Part shown: piece by piece, positions 35,393 to 44,131 of the stretch | How positions within the stretch are numbered: the first letter of the stretch is position 1 | Layout: each line of letters begins with the position of its first letter | DNA from: Geobacillus proteiniphilus | GTDB taxonomy: Bacteria > Bacillota > Bacilli > Bacillales > Anoxybacillaceae | Direction: 5' to 3' | DNA: 64,000 bases | Assembly: GCF_001908025.1 (NCBI RefSeq) | Contig: NZ_MQMG01000002.1 | Span: forward strand, 1-64,000 | Program-made: the position numbers and the translations under genes | Notes under the pieces: generated by a model | What the model saw: the letters and a program-made list of their open reading frames with translations, nothing else | Told to the model about the DNA's origin: nothing | Databases searched by the model: none

Positions 35393-36571
35393 TTATACCT
35401 CGACCAAGATGGCATCGCCTTGGCCGCCGCCGCTGCAGATGGCGGCGATGCCGAGGCCGCCGCCGCGGCGTTTCAGCTCATAAATGAGCGTGAGGATGAT
35501 GCGTGCGCCGCTCGCGCCGATCGGGTGGCCGAGGGCGACGGCGCCGCCGTTGACGTTCACTTTTTCCGGGTCAAGGCCGGCGATTTGGATAGCGGCAAGA
35601 GCAACGGCGGCAAACGCTTCGTTTACTTCGAACAAGGCAATGTCGTCGACCGTTTTTCCCGTTTTGCGGAGCAGCTCGTTGATGACAAGTCCCGGCGTTT
35701 TTGGGAAATCTTTCGCCTCAACGGCGATGGCGGTGTGGGCGACAACAGTCGCGAGCGGCTCAAGCCCCTCGCGGGCGGCGCGCTCCTCGCTCATCAAGAC
35801 GAGCGCCGCGGCGCCGTCGTTGACGCCCGGGGCGTTGCCGGCAGTGATCGTTCCTTCCGGGTCAAACACCGGCGGCAGTTTCGCCAACGCTTCAAGCGAC
35901 GTGTCTTTGCGCGGCGCCTCGTCGTGTTCGACGACAAGCGGCTCTCCTTTGCGCTGCGGAATCGTCACCGGAACGATCTCTTCCGCGAGCCGACCGGCTT
36001 CGATGGCGGCAATGGCTCGCATATGGCTGCGGTACGCCCACTCATCCTGCGCCTCGCGTGTAATGCCAAGTTCACGGGCCGTATTCCCGCCATAAACGCC
36101 CATATGGACGCCGGTAAAACTGCATGTCAAGCCATCATACACCATTAAATCCTTCACCGTGCTGTCGCCCATTCGCAACCCCCAGCGCGCTTTCGGCAGC
36201 ACGTACGGGGCGTTGCTCATCGATTCCATCCCGCCAGCAACGACGACATCGGCCTCTCCTAACCGAATCAATTGGTCGGCTAGCGTCACGGCGCGCATGC
36301 CGGACGCGCATACTTTATTGACCGTCTCGGTGCGGACGTGCCACGGAATGCCGGCATGGCGCATCGCCTGCCGTGACGGGAGCTGTCCTTGTCCGCCTTG
36401 CAGGACGGTGCCGAAAATGACGTGATCCACTTGCTCGGCACTGACATTGGCGCGAACAAGCGCTTCTTTCGCGGCAATGCCGCCGAGCTCCGGCGCTGAC
36501 AGCGCTTGCAAAGCGCCGCCGAATTTTCCAAACGGGGTGCGCGCCCCGCTGACAATCACGGTTTTCCCCAT
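35393..36571 (-). CDS. mmgA: Acetyl-CoA C-acetyltransferase (thiolase)
   Basis: Condenses two acetyl-CoA or cleaves 3-ketoacyl-CoA. 392 residues. Both catalytic cysteines are seen ([12 protein letters not shown] near residue 87 and [11 protein letters not shown] near 378), along with the active-site His in [18 protein letters not shown] and the NEAFA motif. Start ATG at 36571 ([19 protein letters not shown]) after GGGGGAGAGG; a 50-codon upstream reading would cross the palindrome at 36645 and is rejected. First gene after the internal promoter. About 235 bases separate it from mmgB. Confidence 0.95.
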   Translation of the reverse strand: MGKTVIVSGARTPFGKFGGALQALSAPELGGIAAKEALVRANVSAEQVDHVIFGTVLQGGQGQLPSRQAMRHAGIPWHVRTETVNKVCASGMRAVTLADQLIRLGEADVVVAGGMESMSNAPYVLPKARWGLRMGDSTVKDLMVYDGLTCSFTGVHMGVYGGNTARELGITREAQDEWAYRSHMRAIAAIEAGRLAEEIVPVTIPQRKGEPLVVEHDEAPRKDTSLEALAKLPPVFDPEGTITAGNAPGVNDGAAALVLMSEERAAREGLEPLATVVAHTAIAVEAKDFPKTPGLVINELLRKTGKTVDDIALFEVNEAFAAVALAAIQIAGLDPEKVNVNGGAVALGHPIGASGARIILTLIYELKRRGGGLGIAAICSGGGQGDAILVEV

Positions 36572-36644
36572 CGTTCCTCTCCCCCTTTTTTCAATAAGAA
36601 AGCGATTACAAAACACAGACTGAACGCTCGCTCGGTCGTGGTGC

Positions 36645-36680
36645 GAAAGAGAAGGTGTACGATCATACACCTTCTCTTTC
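36645..36680. promoter_or_regulatory. Perfect 15-bp inverted repeat at the mmgA transcript start
   Basis: GAAAGAGAAGGTGTA (36645-36659) is the exact reverse complement of TACACCTTCTCTTTC (36666-36680), with a six-base loop. It begins about 12 bases after the -10 box of the internal promoter (36693-36721), so it covers the +5 to +40 region. There is no T-run, so it is unlikely to be a terminator. An operator for the operon's TetR regulator or a 5' stabilising RNA hairpin are the main options. Confidence 0.75.
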
Positions 36681-36692
36681 ATTATACTTATT

Positions 36693-36721
36693 ATTTTAAA
36701 AAATAGAAATTGTCTTCGCAA
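36693..36721 (-). promoter_or_regulatory. Internal promoter of mmgA-mmgB-acd-tetR-icmF
   Basis: Minus strand TTGCGA (36716-36721), 17-base spacer, TAAAAT (36693-36698), just after the fadF stop codon. It would allow the lower operon to be transcribed independently of fadF. Confidence 0.6.
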
Positions 36722-36727
36722 CTATTT

Positions 36728-38824
36728 TTACGACGCCGCTTCTTCTTTTTCTTCACCAAATACTGATTTTGCCAAAATCTCGGCGACATCGTACGTAAAG
36801 ACGCGGTCTTCCACTTCTTTTGCCTTCGTGCCGTCTGACAACATCGTCAAACAGTACGGACAGCCGGAGCTGATGACCGTCGGATTGACGGCGAGCGCCT
36901 GCTCGGTGCGGGCGACGTTGATCCGGTTGCCGGTCGTCTCCTCCATCCACATGAGGCCGCCGCCGGCGCCGCAGCACATGGCGCGCTCACGGTTGCGCTC
37001 CATTTCGACAAGCTCGACGCCCGGGATGGCGCGCAAAATTTTCCTTGGCGCGTCATAGACGTCATTGTAGCGCCCTAAATAGCACGAGTCATGGAACGTA
37101 ATGCGCTCATTGACCGGATGTTTCGGCACGAGCCGCCCTTCTTCGATGAGCTTGGCAAGCAGCTCAGTATGATGATACACTTCGGCCTCGAACCCGAAAT
37201 CCGGGTATTCATTTTTGAACGTATTGTAAGCGTGCGGGTCGATCGTAACGATTTTCTTGACGCCCGCTTTTTCAAATTCCGCGATGTTGTTCGTCGCTAA
37301 TTCTTGGAACAAAAACTCATTTCCTAACCGGCGCGGCGTATCGCCTGAGTTTTTCTCTTTGTTCCCTAAAATCGCAAACTTGACGCCTGCTTCGTTCAGC
37401 AGCTTGGCAAAAGCAAGGGCGATTTTTTGGCTCCGGCTGTCATACGACCCCATCGAGCCGACCCAGAACAAGTACTCGATTTCTTCGCCAGCTTTTGTCG
37501 CTTCTTTCACCGTCGGGACATGCACATCATCGCGCAGCTCGCGCCAGTTTTCCCGCTCTTTTCGGTTCAAGCCCCACGGATTGCCTTGGCGTTCGATGTT
37601 CGTCATCGCCCGCTGCGCGTCCGGGTTCATCCGTCCTTCCGTCAGGACAAGATAGCGGCGCAAGTCGATGATTTTATCGACATGCTCATTCATGACCGGG
37701 CATTGGTCCTCACAGTTGCGGCACGTCGTACAGGCCCAAATCTCTTCTTCGGTGATGACATCGCCGATTAAGCTTGGCATTTCGATCGTGGCCGCCTGCT
37801 CCGACGCCGCAGCAAACGCGAGCTGATTGCCTCTTGTATTTTTGAAAGCGAACGCCGGCACCCACGGCGTGCGTGACGTGACGACCGCCCCTTTTTCCGT
37901 CAAATGGTCGCGCAATTTTAAAATCAAATCCATCGGCGACAACATTTTCCCCGTTCCGGTCGCCGGACACATGCTTGTGCAGCGGCCGCACTCGACACAG
38001 GCATACAAGTCGATCAACTGTTTTTGCGTAAAATCTTCAATTTTGCCGACACCAAACGATTCTTGGCTTTCGTCTTCAAAATTGATCGGCGCAAGCTTCG
38101 GCCGCGTCAGCCGGCTGAAAAAGACGTTGATCGGCGCGGCGATCAGGTGGGCGTGCTTTGATTGCGGCACGTACACGAGGAACGTGAGCAAAATCAACAG
38201 ATGCACCCACCAGGCGATAAAGAAGAGCACCGCAGCCCCCGTTTCGCCGACCCAGGAAAACGCGGCAGCGATGAGCGAGGCGACCGGCTCGCTCCATGTC
38301 GCTTCTTCGCCGTGCCAAATGATGCTCATCCCGTTGCCGAACAACACCGACAGCATGAGCCCGGCGATAAAGATGAGGACAAGCCCGGCTTTGAAGTCGC
38401 GCTTTAAACGGACGAGCTTTTCAATGTAACGGCGGTAAAAGGCGGCGAGCACCGCGATCAAAATAAGCAAGGTGACGATTTCTTGGAAAAACGTAAATCC
38501 CGCATACAGCGGCCCAAGCGGCAAATGCGCCCCCGGCGCAAGCCCTTTGATGATGAAATCAATCGCGCCAAATTGGACGAGAATAAAGCCATAGAAAAAG
38601 ACGACGTGGATCAGTCCGCTTTTTTTGTCCTTGAGCAGCTTTTTCTGGCCGAACACGTTGACCCAGATGTTTCGCAGCCGCTCTTTTACTTTGTGGTCAA
38701 ACTCGACTTTTTTGCCGAGTTTGATGTACATCGCCCGCGTTTTTACGACATACGCAAACAAGTAGATTGCGTAAGCGGTTACAAGCAAAAACGCGAGCCA
38801 GTTCACCACCAACAAGGCATTCAT
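36728..38824 (-). CDS. fadF: Membrane iron-sulfur oxidoreductase FadF (YwjF)
   Basis: 698-residue protein expected to carry electrons from ETF to the quinone pool in beta-oxidation. N-terminal half: about five membrane helices of the cytochrome-b/NarI type (residues 5-25, 75-95, 110-130, 150-170, 195-220). Then two [4Fe-4S] motifs, CVECGRCTSMCP (Cys276, 279, 282, 286) and CTTCRNCEDQCP (Cys365, 368, 371, 375), and two CCG domains as in heterodisulfide reductase B (RAMCCGAGGGLMW, SGCPYCLTM). Start ATG at 38824 after GGGGAGAG. Its promoter carries a FadR-like palindrome, as for B. subtilis fadF. Confidence 0.93.
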   Translation of the reverse strand: MNALLVVNWLAFLLVTAYAIYLFAYVVKTRAMYIKLGKKVEFDHKVKERLRNIWVNVFGQKKLLKDKKSGLIHVVFFYGFILVQFGAIDFIIKGLAPGAHLPLGPLYAGFTFFQEIVTLLILIAVLAAFYRRYIEKLVRLKRDFKAGLVLIFIAGLMLSVLFGNGMSIIWHGEEATWSEPVASLIAAAFSWVGETGAAVLFFIAWWVHLLILLTFLVYVPQSKHAHLIAAPINVFFSRLTRPKLAPINFEDESQESFGVGKIEDFTQKQLIDLYACVECGRCTSMCPATGTGKMLSPMDLILKLRDHLTEKGAVVTSRTPWVPAFAFKNTRGNQLAFAAASEQAATIEMPSLIGDVITEEEIWACTTCRNCEDQCPVMNEHVDKIIDLRRYLVLTEGRMNPDAQRAMTNIERQGNPWGLNRKERENWRELRDDVHVPTVKEATKAGEEIEYLFWVGSMGSYDSRSQKIALAFAKLLNEAGVKFAILGNKEKNSGDTPRRLGNEFLFQELATNNIAEFEKAGVKKIVTIDPHAYNTFKNEYPDFGFEAEVYHHTELLAKLIEEGRLVPKHPVNERITFHDSCYLGRYNDVYDAPRKILRAIPGVELVEMERNRERAMCCGAGGGLMWMEETTGNRINVARTEQALAVNPTVISSGCPYCLTMLSDGTKAKEVEDRVFTYDVAEILAKSVFGEEKEEAAS

Positions 38825-39159
38825 CTTCTCTCCCCTTCCCCCGCTTTTCGAGCGAATGTGTTGCCATAACAAAAGAAATTTTCAGAATTCGCTTTATGTC
38901 TATTGTACAAATGAATGAGCATTCAGTCAATAGCCTTTTTTCATTCCAGCCACGAAAACTTTCCCTTTGCAACGGAGCGGTCGCGGGGGAATCATCGATT
39001 GGTTCAGCCCTCTATAGACTCCCATGACGAAAAAAATTCATCAATATGGAAATTTTATTCATTTGGAGTTTGGGTATGTTCACGGTAGATGCAATTTGAA
39101 ACGTTTTGCGCGTTCTCGGGCACATTAATAAATACCGAATCGACATAGGAGGAGAAGAT
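38825..39159. other. Divergent gap between fadF and clsB
   Basis: 335 bases. The fadF side holds its promoter and operator (38902-38930). The clsB side (39030-39159) is AT-rich with no certain promoter; a strong AGGAGGAG ribosome-binding site lies at 39148-39155. Confidence 0.5.
38902..38930 (-). promoter_or_regulatory. fadF promoter with FadR-like operator
   Basis: Minus strand TTGACT (38925-38930), 17-base spacer, TACAAT (38902-38907). The spacer holds the palindrome TGAATG-N2-CATTCA (38912-38925), the half-site of the Bacillus FadR box (TGAATGA...TCATTCA). Bound repressor would block polymerase; long-chain acyl-CoA would relieve it. No fadR gene is in the window. Confidence 0.75.
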
Positions 39160-40350
39160 ATGGTCGTCATTTCCGTCATTGCCATCGTATTGCTGCTTGT
39201 TTATCTTGATGACAAGCTTGGACAGCTCATCTTCCGCAATGGGCGCAAAAAAGTCGTCTACCCGGAGCGGAGAAGCGATATTTCCCTCTATATCAACGGC
39301 AGGCATTTATTTTCTGATTACTTCGCCGAACTAGGCCGCGCCCGCGATCATATTCACGTCTTGTTTTACATTATAAAACATGACGAAACGAGCGCGCCAT
39401 TTTTCCAAATTTTAAAGGAAAAAGCGGCTGCCGGCGTGAAAGTGCGAGTGTTGACCGATTGGGTCGGCAGCTTTGGACTGCCGAAAGCGCTCATCCATTC
39501 GCTCGAGGAAAGCGGGGTGGAGTTCGCCTATGCCCGAAAGCCGCGCTTTCCGTTTTTCATTTACCGCCTCAACCGCCGCAACCATCGGAAAATTACGGTC
39601 ATCGACGGGCGGGTCGGCTACATCGGCGGCTTTAACATCGGCCGCGAATACAACGGAAAAGACGCCAACTTCGGCGAATGGCGCGATTACCACTTAAAAG
39701 TGAACGGCGAAGGGGTTCACGACTTGCAAGAACAGTTTTTGCACGACTGGGAAGAAGCAACGGGCCGGACGGTGCCTGACAAATATCGCTACTTCCCGCC
39801 GCTTTCGGCCGGAGCCATTCGCCATCAGCTCGTCGCCACCGACGGCGCTGCCCTTGAAGAACAGTTTATCGAGGTCATCCGCCAGGCGAAAAAAGAAATT
39901 ATGATCGGCAGCCCATACTTCATCCCAAGCCGACCGCTGTTTAACGAGCTGATGCAAGCGCTTCGGCGCGGGGTGCGCGTGACCGTCCTTGTGCCGCTGA
40001 AAGCGGACCATTTATTTGTCAAAGAGGCCGCCTATCCGTACTTTTATCGGCTCCTTAAAGCCGGCGCGCGCATTTACCGCTTTTACCAAGGATTTTACCA
40101 TGCAAAAACGCTCGTCATCGATGAGGAGTGGTGCGACGTCGGCACAGCGAATTTCGATCGGCGCAGCTTGTTTTTGAACGGTGAAATCAACTGCTATGTG
40201 TTTGACCGCGCGTTTACCCGCCTCGTCAAACGGGCGATCGAGCGCGATTTGTTGCGCGCCGAGCCGCTGACGGTCGACTTTTGGCAAAAACGTTCGCTTC
40301 TTGACCGCGGCAAACAGTCGATTTCCCAGCTCATCTCCGCCTGGCTTTGA
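39160..40350 (+). CDS. clsB: Cardiolipin synthase-type phospholipase D family protein
   Basis: 396 residues. Two HKD catalytic motifs: NHRKITVIDGRVGYIGGFN (about residue 146) and FYHAKTLVIDEEWCDVGTANFD (about 325). One N-terminal membrane helix (VVISVIAIVLLLVYL) anchors it. Members of this family join two phosphatidylglycerol molecules to cardiolipin and glycerol. It corresponds to ywjE, next to ywjF in B. subtilis. Start ATG at 39160 after AGGAGGAG; upstream in-frame ATG codons lack a site. Transcribed away from fadF. Confidence 0.92.
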   Translation: MVVISVIAIVLLLVYLDDKLGQLIFRNGRKKVVYPERRSDISLYINGRHLFSDYFAELGRARDHIHVLFYIIKHDETSAPFFQILKEKAAAGVKVRVLTDWVGSFGLPKALIHSLEESGVEFAYARKPRFPFFIYRLNRRNHRKITVIDGRVGYIGGFNIGREYNGKDANFGEWRDYHLKVNGEGVHDLQEQFLHDWEEATGRTVPDKYRYFPPLSAGAIRHQLVATDGAALEEQFIEVIRQAKKEIMIGSPYFIPSRPLFNELMQALRRGVRVTVLVPLKADHLFVKEAAYPYFYRLLKAGARIYRFYQGFYHAKTLVIDEEWCDVGTANFDRRSLFLNGEINCYVFDRAFTRLVKRAIERDLLRAEPLTVDFWQKRSLLDRGKQSISQLISAWL

Positions 40351-40392
40351 CCGATCCGAAGTTCCATTTCTCTCCCAAACAACAGAGGAAGC

Positions 40393-40449
40393 AAAAAACC
40401 CGGCCGGCGCTTCCGGCGGCTTGATGCTGCCAAAACTGCGCCAGCCGGG
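40393..40449 (-). terminator. Terminator of the XapX gene
   Basis: Minus strand CCCGGCTGGCGC pairs with GCGCCGGCCGGG (40399-40449) around a long loop, then six T (40393-40398). The plus-strand side also forms a stem after clsB but without a T-run. Confidence 0.7.
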
Positions 40450-40478
40450 ATTCTGTTCCCCGCTTGATCATGCAGTGC

Positions 40479-40646
40479 TTACTTCCAAAGCATCATGAAC
40501 CATTGAAACAGCCGCATGCCGAGATACACCCCGACGATGCCGGCGATGCCGGCCAACGCCGGGGGGGCGGGAATCGGCAACCGAAGCAAGGTGAACAAAA
40601 AGCCGACAACGATGCCGGTGATGAGCGATAGTACAACTTCTTTCAT
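40479..40646 (-). CDS. XapX domain small membrane protein
   Basis: 55 residues, two hydrophobic segments (about 3-19 and 24-48) joined by RLPIPAPPALAGIAG, the hallmark of the XapX domain (two-helix proteins of unknown function, often near nucleoside or sugar genes). Start ATG at 40646 (MKEVVLSLITGIVVGFLF), eight bases after GGAGG. Monocistronic between argS and clsB with its own terminator. Confidence 0.85.
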   Translation of the reverse strand: MKEVVLSLITGIVVGFLFTLLRLPIPAPPALAGIAGIVGVYLGMRLFQWFMMLWK

Positions 40647-40683
40647 TTGTTGATCCTCCACCACTGTTTTTCTTTCGAATGCC

Positions 40684-40714
40684 CAAACAAAAGAGGGAGC
40701 AGTCGCTCCCCCTC
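40684..40714 (-). terminator. Terminator of argS
   Basis: Minus strand GAGGGGGAGC with GCTCCCTC (40693-40714), four-base loop, then TTTTGTTTG (40684-40692), seven bases past the argS stop. Confidence 0.85.
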
Positions 40715-40720
40715 GTTCGT

Positions 40721-42394
40721 TTACATTTGTTCCGGCGCTGAAACACCAATGAGCGCTAACGCATTTTGCAGCGTAATTTGCACCGCCTTGACAAGCGCGA
40801 GGCGGGCTTTTGTTTTTTCGATGTTGTCCAGATCAAGCACTTTTTCTGCGTTATAAAAGCTATGGAGCGCGGAAGCCAAATCGAATGCATAGGCGGTGAC
40901 GCGATGCGGCATCCGCTTGAGCGCCGCCTCGGCGACGACATCGGGGAAATCGCCGAGCACTTTGAGCAGCTCGATTTCCTTTTCCGTTTCCACAAGATGG
41001 TGAAGCGCTAAGTCGCCGTCATAAGAAATGTGTTGTTCCTCCGCTTGGCGAAGAATGCTCGAAACGCGGGCGTGCGCGTATTGGACGTAGTAAACCGGGT
41101 TTTCATTCGACTGCGACACGGCCAAGTCCATGTCAAAATCCAAATGCGTATCGCCCGAGCGCATCGCAAAGAAATAGCGGACGGCATCGACGCCGACTTC
41201 TTCCATGAGCTCGCGCATCGTCACCGCCTTGCCGGTGCGCTTGCTCATTTTGACGCGCTCACCGTTTTGGTATAGGTTCACCATTTGAATGATTTCCACT
41301 TCGAGCGCCTCCGGATCGTAACCGAGCGCAGCGATCGCCGCCTTCATGCGCGGAATGTAGCCGTGGTGGTCCGCTCCCCAAATGTTGATGAGCTTTTTGA
41401 ACCCGCGCCGCAGCTTGTCTTGATGGTAGGCGATGTCCGGAAGCAAGTACGTATATGTGCCGTCCTGCTTAATTAAGACGCGGTCTTTGTCGTCCCCAAA
41501 CGCCGTCGAACGGAACCATGTCGCCCCGTCCTGCTCGTAAATGTAGCCGCGCTCGCGCAAAGTGGAAAGCGCTTCATCGATTTTTCCGCTTTCATACAAC
41601 GATGTTTCCGAATACCAGACGTCAAACGGCACGCGGAAGTCGGCCAAATCTTTTTTGATTTTTTCAAGCTCATAGCGGAGCCCATAGTCGCGGAAAAAGG
41701 CAAGCCTCTCCTCTTCCTCCATTTCGACAAACCGGTCGCCGTACTCTTCGGCAAGCTTTTTGCCGATTTCGACGATATCGTCGCCGTAATAGCCGTCCTC
41801 CGGAAGCGGCATATCGGTGCCGAGCGCTTGGAAATAACGGGCTTCGACTGATTTCGCCAAATTGTAAATTTGCTTGCCGGCGTCATTGATGTAATATTCA
41901 CGCGTCACGTCAAACCCGGCTTTCGCCAAAATGTTGCAAAGCGAATCGCCGACCGCCGCGCCGCGGGCATGGCCTAAATGCAGGTCTCCGGTCGGATTGG
42001 CCGAGACGAACTCGACTTGCACTTTTTCCCCATTGCCGACGTTCGATTCGCCATACGCTTGTCCCGCCTGCAAAATCGCCGGCACGACCGCCGTCAAATA
42101 GCGGTTGTCCATATAAAAGTTGATAAAGCCCGGCCCGGCGATCTCGATGCGCTCGACCGATATGCGCTCGCGGTCAAGCTGCCCGACAATGGCTTCGGCG
42201 ATCGCCCGCGGCGGTTTTTTCGCGATGCGGGCGAGCTGCATGGCGATGTTCGTCGAGTAGTCGCCATGCGCCTTGTCGCGCGGCACCTCAAGCAGCACTT
42301 CCGGCAGTTCGTCGGCTGAAGCCAGTCCTGCTCTCACCGCCGCCTGGCGGATTTCTTCTTTCATCTTTTCTTTTATTTGTCCGACAATGTTCAC
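40721..42394 (-). CDS. argS: Arginyl-tRNA synthetase
   Basis: Class Ia synthetase charging tRNA-Arg. 557 residues. N-terminal Add-1 domain, HIGH-type motif [12 protein letters not shown] near residue 131, KMSKS-like [13 protein letters not shown] near 375, and a C-terminal helical anticodon-binding domain ending [13 protein letters not shown]. Start GTG at 42394, after AAGGGGG. Only three bases separate it from ywiB, so the two are co-transcribed, as in B. subtilis (ywiB-argS). Confidence 0.97.
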   Translation of the reverse strand: MNIVGQIKEKMKEEIRQAAVRAGLASADELPEVLLEVPRDKAHGDYSTNIAMQLARIAKKPPRAIAEAIVGQLDRERISVERIEIAGPGFINFYMDNRYLTAVVPAILQAGQAYGESNVGNGEKVQVEFVSANPTGDLHLGHARGAAVGDSLCNILAKAGFDVTREYYINDAGKQIYNLAKSVEARYFQALGTDMPLPEDGYYGDDIVEIGKKLAEEYGDRFVEMEEEERLAFFRDYGLRYELEKIKKDLADFRVPFDVWYSETSLYESGKIDEALSTLRERGYIYEQDGATWFRSTAFGDDKDRVLIKQDGTYTYLLPDIAYHQDKLRRGFKKLINIWGADHHGYIPRMKAAIAALGYDPEALEVEIIQMVNLYQNGERVKMSKRTGKAVTMRELMEEVGVDAVRYFFAMRSGDTHLDFDMDLAVSQSNENPVYYVQYAHARVSSILRQAEEQHISYDGDLALHHLVETEKEIELLKVLGDFPDVVAEAALKRMPHRVTAYAFDLASALHSFYNAEKVLDLDNIEKTKARLALVKAVQITLQNALALIGVSAPEQM

Positions 42395-42397
42395 CGA

Positions 42398-42832
42398 TTA
42401 TACCCCCTTAAATGTCAACGTCAACGTATGGCGCCCGCTTCGCTCATGCTCTAACGCAAGTTCATATGAGAGAAAGAGCCGCCCCTTTTTCTGCCGGTCG
42501 TCATATTGAAATTCCATGGCGCTCGTTTTCGTCGAAAGCGCCCACCGCCCGAACACCGTCCCGTAATGGCCCGACGTTTCCTGGCGGCGGCGGAACGTTT
42601 GCCGCATCTCGACCGCTCCGGAACGAAGGACGGTTACCTCGTCAGGCGCGATTTTCACAATGTTGTTCACCCGCCCGAGTTCGTTTTCTTCGGCAAACTG
42701 CAAATAAACGGTTTCCCCTTTTATGTAATACATACCATCCGCCTCAAGCACGACTGTCTCTTGGCGCGGGCCGTCGCGAATGACAGCCACTTGGCGGAGC
42801 CGCACCGGAGTGCCGCTCGTTTCCTTCATCAT
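42398..42832 (-). CDS. ywiB: DUF1934 beta-barrel protein YwiB
   Basis: 144 residues predicted to form a lipocalin-like beta barrel; function unknown. Alternating strands such as ETVVLEADGMYYIKGETVYLQF and RHTLTLTFKG are visible. The family is widely linked to argS. Start at the first of two ATG codons (42832), eight bases after AAGGTG. No signal peptide or membrane segment. Confidence 0.88.
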   Translation of the reverse strand: MMKETSGTPVRLRQVAVIRDGPRQETVVLEADGMYYIKGETVYLQFAEENELGRVNNIVKIAPDEVTVLRSGAVEMRQTFRRRQETSGHYGTVFGRWALSTKTSAMEFQYDDRQKKGRLFLSYELALEHERSGRHTLTLTFKGV

Positions 42833-42946
42833 GATGAACACACCTTTGCGAACAAGCAATCATAACAATAAGTATAAAGAACTGTTCCGCCCGATTCAAG
42901 GGGCCAAAAAGTTTGCAACCCTCGTCAGGGATTGATTCCGGAACTC

Positions 42947-42970
42947 CACCCACAAATATTTTACTCACAC
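42947..42970. repeat. 24-base repeat, copy 1
   Basis: CACCCACAAATATTTTACTC followed by ACAC is identical to 59087-59110. About half of the preceding 50 bases also match, so the copies look like decayed ends of one element. Confidence 0.7.
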
Positions 42971-42982
42971 AGAACAAAGGAA

Positions 42983-43017
42983 GGACCCGAAGCTGACGCT
43001 TTGGGCCCCTCTTTTTT
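42983..43017 (+). terminator. Hairpin with plus-strand T-run after ywiB promoter side
   Basis: GGACCCGAAGC pairs with GCTTTGGGCCC (42983-43008, one mismatch, four-base loop), then six T (43012-43017). On the minus strand it would serve speB with a weaker T-rich tail. Orientation is therefore ambiguous. Confidence 0.6.
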
Positions 43018-43233
43018 ACGATGATGTCTTGACGTTTTGCAACACGTTAATAGCGAAAAGGATCCGCAACGACGCGGTATAGGCGCTTTTTCCTAATCTC
43101 AAGAAGATGTCCATTGCCGTGTTTCGGATCTCTGGTTCATCCAACCGGCTTTTTTGTCCCCATCTTGTCATACATACAAACCAAACGAAGGAAACGGCCC
43201 CATTCAACGGCTGGACGGCGGCCTGGCTCCTTC

Positions 43234-44118
43234 CTATTTCGTCCCCTTCGCCACCCAGCCAAGCAGCATTTCCCGAACAAGCTTGCTCGCCGTATTAGCC
43301 GTTTGTTCGGAATGGTCGTAAATCGGCGCGACTTCCACCAAATCGGCGCCAACGACACGCACATCGGAATGCGCGATCTCATGGATGGCCGCCAACAGCT
43401 CTTTTGACGTAATGCCGCCGGCATCGACCGTTCCAGTGCCTGGGGCATGAGCGGGATCAAGCACATCGATGTCAATCGTCACATACACCGGACGGCCAGC
43501 GAGCTTCGGCAGCACGGAGCGGAGCGGCTCGAGCACCTCAAACTTGGCGATGTACATGCCGTTTTCTTTCGCCCATTCAAACTCTTCCTTCATGCCGGAA
43601 CGGATGCCGAACGAAAAGACATTCGTCGGGCCGATCAGGTCAGCGACTTTGCGGATCGGCGTCGCGTGCGACAGCGGCTCGCCTTCGTAATGTTCGCGCA
43701 AGTCCGTGTGCGCATCCATATGAATGACGGCCAAATCCGGGTAGTATTCATACACCGCTTTAATGACCGGCCAGGAGACAAGATGCTCTCCGCCAAGGCC
43801 GAGCGGAAATTTGCCGGCGTCAAGCACCTTTTTCACGAACTGTTCAATCAGCTCCAAACTGCGGGCCGCATTGCCAAATGGCAGCGGAATGTCCCCAGCG
43901 TCAAAGTAGCGGATGTCTTTGAGTTCGCGGTCCAAATATGGGCTGTACTCCTCAAGACCGATCGACACTTCGCGGATGCGGGCCGGGCCAAACCGCGAGC
44001 CAGGCCGGTAGCTGACCGTCCAGTCCATCGGCATCCCGTAAATGACCGCTTCGCTTTCTTCAAAATTCGGATGGCTGCCGATAAACACGTTGCCCGAATA
44101 GGCTTCATCAAATCGCAT
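43234..44118 (-). CDS. speB: Agmatinase
   Basis: Hydrolyses agmatine to putrescine and urea. 294 residues, ureohydrolase fold. The binuclear Mn2+ ligands are seen in GGEHLVSWPV, VIHMDAHTDLREHY and VTIDIDVLDPAHAPGTGT. Start ATG at 44118 after a G-rich site, 13 bases after speE, so the pair form one operon for spermidine synthesis from arginine. The arginine decarboxylase (speA) is not in the window. Confidence 0.97.
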   Translation of the reverse strand: MRFDEAYSGNVFIGSHPNFEESEAVIYGMPMDWTVSYRPGSRFGPARIREVSIGLEEYSPYLDRELKDIRYFDAGDIPLPFGNAARSLELIEQFVKKVLDAGKFPLGLGGEHLVSWPVIKAVYEYYPDLAVIHMDAHTDLREHYEGEPLSHATPIRKVADLIGPTNVFSFGIRSGMKEEFEWAKENGMYIAKFEVLEPLRSVLPKLAGRPVYVTIDIDVLDPAHAPGTGTVDAGGITSKELLAAIHEIAHSDVRVVGADLVEVAPIYDHSEQTANTASKLVREMLLGWVAKGTK

Positions 44119-44131
44119 CGCCTGCGCCCCC

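Larger units (their letters stand above)
42833..43233. other. 401-base gap between ywiB and speB
   Basis: Contains a plus-strand terminator hairpin (42983-43017) and a 24-base sequence (42947-42970) repeated exactly at 59087-59110. A minus-strand reading of about 60 codons (43016-43207) has no ribosome-binding site or known domain. The composition and the shared repeat suggest mobile-element debris. Confidence 0.5.

Noticed and set aside
43016-43207. 63-codon minus-strand frame between ywiB and speB
   Set aside because: No ribosome-binding site, non-standard start and no recognised domain; treated as part of the mobile-element debris.
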